From the NCBI GenBank assembly GCA_036377075.1, contig DASUZB010000109.1, forward strand, positions 1 through 11,666: a stretch of 11,666 nt of DNA. The letters run 5' to 3'. The notes below the pieces were generated by a model that searched no databases, was not told the DNA's origin, and worked only from the letters and a program-made list of their open reading frames with translations. Numbering within the stretch: position 1 is the stretch's first letter; every line of letters starts with the position of its first letter. The position numbers were made by a program, and so were the translations under genes. This stretch comes from DASUZB01 sp036377075. Lineage in GTDB: Bacteria; Actinomycetota; CALGFH01. Shown here one piece after another: positions 1-5,707 of this stretch.

Positions 1-694
1 ACACGACCCAGTTGACGTAGGCGGGGACGTCCTCGTCGGGCGGGTCGCGGGGGGTGAAGCGCGGGCCGGTCGGGATCCGGGGGGTGAGCCGGTCGACGCG
101 GAAGGTACGCCAGTCCTCCCGGTCGAGGTCCCAGGCGACCAAGTACCAGCGGCGGCCGGTGTGGACCAGGCGGAGCGGCTCGGTGTCGCGCCTGCTCGGG
201 GTGCCGTCGCGGCCACGGTAGTCGAAGCGCAGCCGCTGCTGGTCGCGGCACGCCGCGGCGACCAGCATGAGGGTGTCCGGGTCGACGGTCGGGCCGGCGC
301 CCGCCAGCGGCAGCGTGACCGACTGCAGCGTCTCGACGCGGTGGCGCAGCCGTGACGGCAGCACCTGCTCGAGCTTGGCGAGCGCGCGCAGGGACGTCTC
401 CTCGATCCCGGCGACGGTGCCACCCGCCCCGGTGCGCAGGCCGACGGCGACGGCCACGGCCTCGTCGTCGTCGAGCAGCAGCGGCGGCAGCGCCGCGCCG
501 GCGCCGAGCCGGTAGCCACCGGCCGTGCCCGAGGTGGCATGCACCGGGTAGCCGAGGCTGCGCAGCCGCTCGACGTCGCGGCGTACGGTCCGGGCGCTGA
601 CGCCGAGCCGTCCGGCCAGGTCCGCGCCGGACCAGTCGCGCCGCGCCTGCAGCAGCGAGAGCAGCCGCAGCAGCCGCGCCGAGGTCTCCAACAT
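1..694 (-). CDS. WYL-domain (YafY-type) transcriptional regulator, C-terminus cut by window edge
   Basis: The reverse strand encodes at least 231 residues from the ATG at 694-692 and runs off the left edge. Residues about 5-60 form a DeoR-like winged helix-turn-helix (LAGRLGVSARTVRRDVERL, then the wing ending GGYRLG at 59-64). Residues about 140-205 form a WYL ligand-sensing domain with FDYRGRDG at 157-164, the WYL signature at 183-185 (RRWYLVAWD) and WRTFRVDRL at 195-203. Family members are usually about 320 residues, so the C-terminal part is missing here. WYL proteins of this type generally act as DNA-binding regulators that sense a small ligand; the ligand is unknown. It is divergent from the epoxide hydrolase gene, and the dyad at 714-738 between them suggests it controls itself and that enzyme. 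Family assignment is secure; the regulon is inferred. Confidence 0.93.
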   Translation of the reverse strand, partial: MLETSARLLRLLSLLQARRDWSGADLAGRLGVSARTVRRDVERLRSLGYPVHATSGTAGGYRLGAGAALPPLLLDDDEAVAVAVGLRTGAGGTVAGIEETSLRALAKLEQVLPSRLRHRVETLQSVTLPLAGAGPTVDPDTLMLVAAACRDQQRLRFDYRGRDGTPSRRDTEPLRLVHTGRRWYLVAWDLDREDWRTFRVDRLTPRIPTGPRFTPRDPPDEDVPAYVNWVV

Positions 695-713
695 GCCCCC
701 AAGTTTGCCAGCT

Positions 714-738
714 GTTGCGGACAGGACCTGACCGCAAC
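714..738. promoter_or_regulatory. 25-base dyad, probable operator of the WYL regulator
   Basis: Outer half-sites GTTGCGG (714-720) and CCGCAAC (732-738) flank inner half-sites CAGG (722-725) and CCTG (727-730), centred on A726. Eleven of twelve base pairs of the dyad are matched; only 721/731 (A/A) is not. It lies 19 bases upstream of the WYL regulator start and 49 bases upstream of the epoxide hydrolase start, in the only gap between the divergent genes. YafY-type regulators commonly bind such dyads beside their own genes, so binding by the adjacent regulator is the natural inference. Confidence 0.72.
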
Positions 739-774
739 GGCCGGTAGCGTGGTGGGTGCCCGCCAACCGACCAT

Positions 775-781
775 GGAGGAG
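775..781 (+). promoter_or_regulatory. Strong ribosome binding site that fixes the epoxide hydrolase start
   Basis: GGAGGAG lies six bases before the GTG at 788. The in-frame ATG at 773 overlaps this site and has no comparable Shine-Dalgarno sequence in front of it, so the GTG is preferred. An in-frame open stretch reaching back to 539 overlaps the regulator and its operator and is not credible as coding. Confidence 0.75.
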
Positions 782-787
782 CCTGGC

Positions 788-1963
788 GTGCCCGACCCGA
801 CCGACCGTGACCAGCAAGCGACCGCCGACGACTCCGAGATCCGGCCGTTCCGCGTCGACGTCCCCCAGGACGACGTCGACGACCTGCACGACCGCCTGGC
901 CCGCACCCGCTGGCCCGACCAGCTGCCAGGGGCCGGCTGGGACTACGGCGTCGAGCTCTCCTACGTCAAGGAGCTGTGCGACCACTGGCGCGGCGGCTAC
1001 GACTGGCGCAAGCACGAGGCCGAGCTGAACCAGCACCCGCAGTTCACCACCACGGTCGACGGCGCGGGCGTCCACTTCCTGCACGTCCGCTCGCCCGAGC
1101 CCGGCGCCCTCCCGCTCATCCTGACCCACGGCTGGCCCAGCACGTTCGCCGAGTTCCTCGACGTGATCGGGCCGCTGTCCGACCCGCGGGCGCACGGCGG
1201 CGACCCCGCGGACGCCTTCCACCTGGTGGTCCCGTCGGTCCCGGGCTTCGGGTTCTCCGGGCCGCCGACCGAGCCCGGCTGGGACAGCGCCCGCATCGCC
1301 AGGGCCTGGGACGCGCTGGTGCGCCGCCTCGGCTACGAGCGCTACGGCGCCTTCGGCTGCGACGTCGGCGCCCTGGTCTCCCGCGAGCTGGGCATCCTCG
1401 CGCCCAGCGGCCTGGTGGGCGTGCACCTCCAGCAGGTCTTCGCGTTCCCGTCCGGGGACCCGGCGGAGATGGCCGACGTCGACGACTTCGAGCGTGAGGG
1501 GCTGGAGATCACCTCGAGCTGGCAGGCGCGCTCGGGCTACCTGCAGATCCAGTCCACCCGGCCGCAGACCCTGGCCTACGGGCTGACCGACTCGCCGGCC
1601 GGCCAGCTCGCCTGGAACAGCGAGCTGTTCATGGGCTACGACGGCGGGAACCTCGGCAACGTCGACCGCGACCGCTTCCTCACCCACGTGAGCACGTACT
1701 GGCTGACCGCCACGGCCGGGTCGTCGGCCCGCTGGTACTACGAGAACGCCCGTACCAACGCCGGCTACCGGGAGGTGCCGAACCCGACGCCCACCGGCGT
1801 GGCCGTGTTCCCGTGGGACTTCCGCTCGGTGCGGCGCTTCGCCGAGCGTGCCAACAACGTCGTGCACTGGACGCAGTTCGACCGCGGCGGCCACTTCGCC
1901 GCCATGGACGCGCCCGACCTGCTCGTCGGCGACCTGCGGGCGTTCTTCCGCCGCTTCCGCTGA
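788..1963 (+). CDS. Epoxide hydrolase, EHN-domain alpha/beta hydrolase
   Basis: A 391-residue protein with the two-part layout of bacterial and microsomal-type epoxide hydrolases, which open epoxides to diols. Residues about 18-128 match the EHN N-terminal domain (IRPFRVDVPQDDVDDLHDRL onward, with RWPDQLPGAGWDYG at 41-54). The hydrolase core follows. The oxyanion motif is HGWP (114-117). The nucleophile elbow is GCDVG (190-194) with catalytic Asp192. The lid tyrosine candidates are Y251 and Y317/Y318. The base is His369 in GGHFA, with D343 (FPWDF) the likely acid. Length is typical. The usual tryptophan after the nucleophile is a valine here. No signal peptide is visible, so it is cytoplasmic. 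The divergent WYL regulator probably controls it. The physiological substrate cannot be read from sequence; a detoxification role is a guess. Confidence 0.93.
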   Translation: MPDPTDRDQQATADDSEIRPFRVDVPQDDVDDLHDRLARTRWPDQLPGAGWDYGVELSYVKELCDHWRGGYDWRKHEAELNQHPQFTTTVDGAGVHFLHVRSPEPGALPLILTHGWPSTFAEFLDVIGPLSDPRAHGGDPADAFHLVVPSVPGFGFSGPPTEPGWDSARIARAWDALVRRLGYERYGAFGCDVGALVSRELGILAPSGLVGVHLQQVFAFPSGDPAEMADVDDFEREGLEITSSWQARSGYLQIQSTRPQTLAYGLTDSPAGQLAWNSELFMGYDGGNLGNVDRDRFLTHVSTYWLTATAGSSARWYYENARTNAGYREVPNPTPTGVAVFPWDFRSVRRFAERANNVVHWTQFDRGGHFAAMDAPDLLVGDLRAFFRRFR

Positions 1964-1968
1964 CGTCC

Positions 1969-1984
1969 TGCGCGGCGCCGCGCA
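1969..1984 (+). terminator. Perfect 16-base palindrome after epoxide hydrolase, weak terminator candidate
   Basis: TGCGCGGCGCCGCGCA starts five bases after the hydrolase stop codon. As RNA it could fold with a 6-bp GC stem and a 4-base loop. There is no T tract, which is common in GC-rich actinobacteria, so termination is only possible, not demonstrated. Confidence 0.3.
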
Positions 1985-2182
1985 CGACCCGGGACGCCCG
2001 TGCTCACGACTCCGCCGGCGTAGGGGATTCCCCGATTCCTCGCCGCAGGTTCGGTGGTGGACCGCCTCCACGTCCTGGACCCGGCTGGCGTGGACCCCGT
2101 GACCCTCTCCCACACGGCCTGCTGACCCGCGGTCTGTGCCAAATCGGGTGACAGGGCCAGCCGAGGCTGGCACCGTGGGCGC

Positions 2183-2278
2183 ATGTGCGTGACCGCTGCC
2201 ACCCGCAGGCCCGCAGGCGTCGACCTGCCGGGCGCGGTGGCGGCCGTGTCCGCGTGGCTGGCCGGCGCGCGACGCTGA
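2183..2278 (+). CDS. Possible 31-residue leader peptide upstream of EF-Tu
   Basis: An ATG at 2183 opens a 31-codon frame (begins MCVTAATRRPAGVDLPG, ends LAGARR) whose TGA at 2276-2278 overlaps the left arm of the hairpin at 2277-2314. The TRR...VDL...VSA pattern is faintly like the short actinobacterial leader peptides that carry an R-R-x-V-D-L motif, but the match is partial. The Shine-Dalgarno is poor (GTGGGC nearby at best). Support is the position of the stop against the hairpin, plus about 160 bases to the EF-Tu start. It may equally be chance, since GC-rich DNA is full of short open frames. Confidence 0.3.
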   Translation: MCVTAATRRPAGVDLPGAVAAVSAWLAGARR

Positions 2279-2314
2279 CCCTCCTCCCGCCGCCAGAGCC
2301 GACGGAGGAGGGTC
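2277..2314 (+). promoter_or_regulatory. 11-bp hairpin in EF-Tu leader (attenuator or terminator candidate)
   Basis: GACCCTCCTCC (2277-2287) is perfectly complementary to GGAGGAGGGTC (2304-2314), with a 16-base loop. The right arm is itself a perfect anti-16S (Shine-Dalgarno-like) purine tract and would be masked in the folded form. The left arm begins inside the stop codon of the possible leader ORF, the geometry expected of a translation-coupled attenuator. There is no following T tract. The structure is certain at the sequence level; its function is inferred. Confidence 0.5.
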
Positions 2315-2399
2315 CGATCGCCAGGCGCCCGGCGCGCCTGCCCGGTTCTGGGCGCGGGTATGGGTGGCTCCGCCCGCGTTCCATTCCGCCAGCCGCAAC

Positions 2400-2420
2400 C
2401 TGGCCGTTCGAGGCGGCCAG
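2400..2420 (+). promoter_or_regulatory. 7-bp hairpin just before the EF-Tu ribosome binding site
   Basis: CTGGCCG (2400-2406) pairs with CGGCCAG (2414-2420) around the loop TTCGAGG. The loop bases CGAGG (2409-2413) are complementary to CCTCG (2425-2429), which overlaps the start of the ribosome binding site GAGGA (2429-2433), so a pseudoknot over the start region is conceivable. Such short elements can arise by chance at this GC content. Confidence 0.3.
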
Positions 2421-2438
2421 CGCACCTCGAGGACTCCG

Positions 2439-3626
2439 ATGACCAAGCAGCAGTTCGTGCGCTCCAAGCCGCACGTCAACGTCGGCACGATGGGCCACGT
2501 CGACCACGGCAAGACCACCCTGACCGCGGCGATCACCAAGGTGCTCGCCGAGCGGGAGGGGTCAACAACCCGGTTCACGGCGTTCGAGCGGATCGACCGT
2601 GCCCCCGAGGAGGTCGAGCGGGGCGTCACGATCAACATCGCCCACGTCGAGTACGAGACGGCGACGCGCCACTACGCGCACGTCGACATGCCGGGCCACG
2701 CCGACTACGTGAAGAACATGATCACGGGCGCGGCCCAGGTCGACGGCGCCATCCTGGTGGTCTCCGCCGAGGACGGGTCGATGCCGCAGACGCGGGAGCA
2801 CGTGCTGCTCGCGCGGCAGATCGGCGTGTCCCACGTGGTGGTCGCGCTCAACAAGGCCGACCTGGTCGACGACCCGGAGCTGCTGGACCTGGTCGAGCTG
2901 GAGGTCCGCGAGCTGCTGTCCGGCTACGGCTTCGACGGCGAGCGGGTCCCGGTCGTGCGGGTGTCGGCGCTGCGGGCGCTCGAGGGCGACCCCGCCTGGA
3001 CGGCCAGCATCGACGAGCTGCTCGACGCGGTCGACCGGCACGTGCCGCTGCCGCCGCGGGAGCTCGACCGGCCGTTCCTGGTGCCGGTCGAGAACGTCCT
3101 GACGATCAGCGGCCGCGGCACCGTGGTCACCGGCAAGGTCGAGCGCGGCGCGGTCCGCGTCGGCGACGCCGTCGAGGTGGTGGGCCTCGGGCCGACCACC
3201 GCGACGGTCTGCACCGGGCTGGAGACGTTCGGCCGCACGCTGGACCGGGCGGAGGCCGGCGACAACGCCGCGCTGCTGCTGCGCGGGGTCAAGCGCCAGC
3301 AGGTGCAGCGCGGGCAGGTCGTCTGCCTGCCCGGCAGCGTCGAGCCGCACCGGCGCTTCCGGGCGCGCGCCTACGTGCTGACCGAGCAGGAGGGCGGCAG
3401 GCACACCCCGTTCGTCAGCAACTACCGGCCGCAGTTCCACTTCCGCACCGCCAACGTGGTCGGGGTGGTGGACCTCGGCGCGGTCGAGCTGGCGATGCCG
3501 GGGGACACGGTCGAGCTGACCGTCGAGCTCGGCAAGCCGGTCGCGATGGACGACGGCCTCGGCTTCGTGATCCGCGAGGGTGGCCGGACCGTCGCCGCCG
3601 GCACGGTGAGCAAGCCGCTCGACTGA
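2439..3626 (+). CDS. tuf: Divergent elongation factor Tu (EF-Tu3-like)
   Basis: A 395-residue full-length EF-Tu, the GTPase that delivers aminoacyl-tRNA to the ribosome. Domain 1 carries the P-loop GHVDHGKT (19-26), switch I RGVTIN (61-66), DMPGH (83-87) with catalytic H87, NKAD (138-141) and SAL (176-178). Domains 2 and 3 follow, including GRGTVVTG (225-232), EGGRHTPF (318-325), YRPQF (329-333) and REGGRTV (379-385). The start is set by GAGGA at 2429-2433. The protein differs clearly from housekeeping EF-Tu (M84 for the usual Cys/Ala, VRVSALRALEGDPAWTASI, C-terminus SKPLD) and resembles my memory of the Streptomyces EF-Tu3 class. A278 and V377 align with E. coli G275 and A375, both sites of reported EF-Tu antibiotic resistance. 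It stands alone rather than in an rpsL-rpsG-fusA operon, so it is probably an extra copy. SelB is excluded by length and by the full domain 3. Confidence 0.93.
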   Translation: MTKQQFVRSKPHVNVGTMGHVDHGKTTLTAAITKVLAEREGSTTRFTAFERIDRAPEEVERGVTINIAHVEYETATRHYAHVDMPGHADYVKNMITGAAQVDGAILVVSAEDGSMPQTREHVLLARQIGVSHVVVALNKADLVDDPELLDLVELEVRELLSGYGFDGERVPVVRVSALRALEGDPAWTASIDELLDAVDRHVPLPPRELDRPFLVPVENVLTISGRGTVVTGKVERGAVRVGDAVEVVGLGPTTATVCTGLETFGRTLDRAEAGDNAALLLRGVKRQQVQRGQVVCLPGSVEPHRRFRARAYVLTEQEGGRHTPFVSNYRPQFHFRTANVVGVVDLGAVELAMPGDTVELTVELGKPVAMDDGLGFVIREGGRTVAAGTVSKPLD

Positions 3627-3629
3627 ACG

Positions 3630-3672
3630 CGGCGGCCGGTCCCCGCGGGCCTCCCGCGGGGACCGGCCGCCG
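3630..3672. terminator. Perfect 20-bp GC hairpin between convergent genes
   Basis: Bases 3630-3649 are the exact reverse complement of 3653-3672, with the three-base loop CCT at 3650-3652. The arm begins CGGCGGCC and ends CCGCGGG. It starts four bases after the EF-Tu stop and ends seven bases before the stop of the convergent small gene, so it can serve both as a bidirectional terminator. There is no T tract. Stem length and position make this a strong call. Confidence 0.85.
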
Positions 3673-3679
3673 GCCGCGA

Positions 3680-3886
3680 CTACGCCAGCCCGGCGTCGCT
3701 GTCGGCGAGCAGCTCCCGGTTGCCGATGCCGAGCGTCTTGATCCAGCGCTGCTGGCCGAGCGTCAGCGCGACGAAGAAGCCGAGCTCGACCAGCTCCGGC
3801 TCGGTGAAGTGCCTGGCGTGCTCCAGGTAGCCGCGGATCTCCGGGTCCTCGACCGCCTCGGGGTTCACGTAGCTGATCCGGGGCAT
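3680..3886 (-). pseudogene. Internally deleted carboxymuconolactone-decarboxylase/AhpD-like gene remnant
   Basis: The reverse strand encodes 68 residues from the ATG at 3886-3884, preceded by a good GGGAGG site. Residues 1-25 (MPRISYVNPEAVEDPEIRGY...) read like the N-terminus of a family of roughly 170-190-residue CMD-like proteins. Residues 26-68 (HFTEPELVELGFFVALTLGQ...) read like their C-terminal helix region. The middle, which in that family contains the CxxC catalytic cysteines, is absent, and no cysteine remains. The frame is intact across the junction near 3811, so this looks like an in-frame internal deletion. Family knowledge is from memory, so the alternative of a genuine small protein stays open. 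It is convergent with EF-Tu and divergent from the GntR-type regulator, with which it shares the intergenic operator. It is probably catalytically dead. Confidence 0.65.
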
Positions 3887-3975
3887 TGCCGGACACCTCC
3901 CGTCGCGCGCCGTCTGGCCGGCTGGAGGCCGACCCACGTCGATGATACGGTTCGGCAGCCGATAGGACTGTCTGC

Positions 3976-3986
3976 TGGTCTGACCA
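3976..3986. promoter_or_regulatory. FadR-type operator TGGTCTGACCA for the GntR regulator
   Basis: The 11-base perfect palindrome TGGTC-T-GACCA fits the TnGTnnnACnA consensus bound by FadR/FCD-subfamily GntR proteins. It lies 78 bases upstream of the regulator start, in the divergent gap 3887-4064. It is therefore well placed to repress both the operon and the small divergent gene. I could not identify clear -35/-10 boxes. Binding by the adjacent regulator is inferred from subfamily and position. Confidence 0.72.
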
Positions 3987-4064
3987 ATCGCATCCCGTCC
4001 CCACCCAGCGAGCGAGCCGCCCGCGGCGCCGTTTCCGTCGCCCAACCTGCGGGGCATCTGGCCG

Positions 4065-4796
4065 ATGTTCGAGCCGATCGAGCGCAAGAAGGTCTACGAG
4101 CTGGTCGCCGAGCGCCTGGTCCAGGAGATCAGCGACCGTCGCCTCAACCCGGGCGACGAGCTGCCGAGGGAGCGCTACCTGGCCGAGGCCTACGGGGTCG
4201 GCCGCTCCTCGGTGCGCGAGGCGCTGCGGATGCTCGAGTCCAGGGGGCTGATCGCCTCGCCGGGGGGCGGGCGGCTGGTGGTGGCCGACTACGCCAACCC
4301 GCTCAACCAGTCCCTGGCGCTGCTGCTGCGCATGCACGACGGCGACCTGGGCGAGCTGTTCGAGGTCCGCCGCATCCTCGAGGTGGAGTCCGCCGGGCTG
4401 GCCGCGCTGCGCCGCACCGCCTCCGACGTCGAGGCGATGCGGACCGCCCAGCGGGCGATGGAGGAGGGCCTCGACGCGGCGGAGCGCTACGTCGGCGGCG
4501 ACGTCCGGTTCCACCTCGCGGTCGCGGCCGCGACCCACAACCGCGTCGCGACCTACATGATGCAGGCCATCCGCGACGTGCTGCACCGCGCGCTGCTGTC
4601 GATCTACCAGATCCCCGGCAGCCCCGAGCGGTCGCTGGGCCAGCACCGCCAGATCCTCGACGCCATCGAGGCCAGGCGCTCCGACCAGGCCCGCGAGCGC
4701 ATGCGCCAGCACCTGCTGCGGGTGGAGCTGGACGTCGACGAGGCACGCCGGCGCGCGGGCGGGCCGGCCGAGGTGGAGACCACGGGAGGTCCGTAG
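4065..4796 (+). CDS. GntR-family transcriptional regulator, FCD (FadR) subfamily
   Basis: A 243-residue protein. Residues about 7-73 form the GntR winged helix (KVYELVAERLVQEI, PGDELPRERYLAEAYGVGR, SSVREALRMLESRGLI), with a GGGR wing tip at 67-70. Residues about 94-222 form the all-helical FCD effector domain. Its metal-binding set is visible: D146 and H150 in DVRFH, H194 in QHRQI and H216 in RQHL. FCD proteins usually bind carboxylates (organic acids, sugar acids, fatty acyl groups) through this metal and release DNA on binding. It is the first gene of the transport operon; its TAG directly abuts the ATG of the dehydrogenase. There is no strong Shine-Dalgarno before the ATG, but the start matches the usual family N-terminus (FEPIERKKVYE). 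A palindromic operator lies upstream, which implies autoregulation. Confidence 0.93.
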   Translation: MFEPIERKKVYELVAERLVQEISDRRLNPGDELPRERYLAEAYGVGRSSVREALRMLESRGLIASPGGGRLVVADYANPLNQSLALLLRMHDGDLGELFEVRRILEVESAGLAALRRTASDVEAMRTAQRAMEEGLDAAERYVGGDVRFHLAVAAATHNRVATYMMQAIRDVLHRALLSIYQIPGSPERSLGQHRQILDAIEARRSDQARERMRQHLLRVELDVDEARRRAGGPAEVETTGGP

Positions 4797-5678
4797 ATGG
4801 CACGGGTCGGGTTCGTGGGGCTCGGCGTCATGGGCGGCCGGATGGTGCGGCGCCTGCTGGCGGCCGGCCACGACGTGACCGGGTGGAACCGGACCAGGGC
4901 CAAGGCGGAGTGGCTGCTGGCCGAAGGGATGGGCTGGGCCGACTCGCCCCGCGCCGTGGCCGAGGCGTGCGAGGTCACCCTCAGCATGGTGACCGGCACC
5001 GCCGCCCTGCGCGCCGTCGCCGGCGGCGACGGCGGCCTCCTCGCCGGGCTCGGCCCCGGCAAGGTCTACGTGGACATGAGCACCGTCAGCCCGGCGGCCA
5101 GCCTGGCCCTGGCCGCCGAGGTCGAGGCGACCGGGGCGGCGATGCTCGACGCGCCGGTCTCCGGCAGCGTCGTCACGCTCGAGGAGGGCCGCCTGTCCCT
5201 GATGGTCGGCGGCGACCGGGAGGTCCTCGAGCGGGTGCTGCCGGTCCTGCGCGCCATCGGGCCGACGGTGACCTACGTCGGCCCGAACGGCCGCGGCGCG
5301 CTGATGAAGATCGCCACCAACCTCAGCCTCGCCGTGCAGATGACCGCGTTCAGCGAGGGCGTGCTGCTGGCCGAGAAGGGCGGCATCCCCCGCGAGGCCG
5401 CCGTCGAGGTGCTGCTGCGCAGCGCTATCGCCTCCCCGATGGTCCGCTACCGCGGCCCGTTCGTGCTCAAGCAGCCCGACGAGGCCTGGTTCGACGTCGA
5501 CATGATGCAGAAGGACCTGCTGCTCGCCCTCGACGCCGGCAGGGAGCTCGACGTCCCGCTGCCGACCACGGCGGTCGCCAACGAGCTGCTGACCACCGCC
5601 AGGGCGATGGGCCTGCGGGAGCAGGACTTCGCCACCATCTTCACGGTGCTCGCCCGGATGTCCGGACTCCAGGAGTGA
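4797..5678 (+). CDS. NAD(P)-dependent beta-hydroxyacid dehydrogenase (3-hydroxyisobutyrate dehydrogenase family)
   Basis: A 293-residue cytoplasmic oxidoreductase. The N-terminal Rossmann fold has VGFVGLGVMGGRM at 4-16 (GxGxxG) and NRT at 31-33, which suggests NADP(H) preference. The family substrate motif follows as DMSTVSP (93-99), then DAPVSGS (118-124). The catalytic lysine is K171 (LMKIATN) with N175, and MMQKD (236-240) contacts substrate in relatives. Known members reduce or oxidise 3-hydroxyisobutyrate, tartronate semialdehyde, succinic semialdehyde and similar C3-C4 acids; which one applies here cannot be told. GGGAGG at 4784-4789 is its ribosome binding site, within the end of the regulator gene, and no bases separate the two frames. 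It is likely a catabolic step for the compound imported by the transporter downstream. Confidence 0.92.
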   Translation: MARVGFVGLGVMGGRMVRRLLAAGHDVTGWNRTRAKAEWLLAEGMGWADSPRAVAEACEVTLSMVTGTAALRAVAGGDGGLLAGLGPGKVYVDMSTVSPAASLALAAEVEATGAAMLDAPVSGSVVTLEEGRLSLMVGGDREVLERVLPVLRAIGPTVTYVGPNGRGALMKIATNLSLAVQMTAFSEGVLLAEKGGIPREAAVEVLLRSAIASPMVRYRGPFVLKQPDEAWFDVDMMQKDLLLALDAGRELDVPLPTTAVANELLTTARAMGLREQDFATIFTVLARMSGLQE

Positions 5679-5707
5679 CGGTGCTGGTTCTCGTGCGAGG
5701 AGGAGCC

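Larger units (their letters stand above)
1964..2438. other. 475-base non-coding stretch and leader of the EF-Tu gene
   Basis: No conserved protein is visible on either strand. The first part holds two short palindromes: TGCGCGGCGCCGCGCA at 1969-1984, right after the hydrolase stop, and GGGGATTCCCC at 2023-2033. The second part holds inverted repeats GCCAGCC (2156-2162) / GGCTGGC (2165-2171), a possible 31-codon leader ORF, and two further hairpins before the EF-Tu start. I found no convincing -35/-10 pair. The length and structure suggest a regulated 5' untranslated region, but this is inference. Confidence 0.6.

Noticed and set aside
539..787. In-frame upstream extension of the epoxide hydrolase to an ATG at 539
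   Set aside because: It overlaps the divergent regulator gene and the 714-738 dyad, shows no family homology, and a strong ribosome binding site precedes the GTG at 788.
2023..2033. GGGGATTCCCC palindrome as an operator
   Set aside because: It is a perfect 11-base palindrome but has no adjacent regulator or promoter that would give it meaning, so it is only mentioned as part of the non-coding stretch.
2439..3626. EF-Tu gene as a selenocysteine factor SelB
   Set aside because: It is 395 residues with normal EF-Tu domains 1 to 3 and no C-terminal winged-helix extension; selenocysteine machinery is not seen nearby.
3887..4087. Longer start for the small reverse gene, up to an ATG at 4087
   Set aside because: The extra residues show no family resemblance, cross the FadR-like operator and enter the GntR gene; the ATG at 3886-3884 has a good ribosome binding site and starts the recognisable N-terminus.
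2360..5700. Very long open frames over EF-Tu, regulator and dehydrogenase, including a 1057-codon reverse frame at 2562-5735
   Set aside because: These are shadows caused by GC-rich codon bias: Arg/Gly/Ala or Leu/His/Gln-rich translations without domains, lying over clearly conserved genes in other frames.
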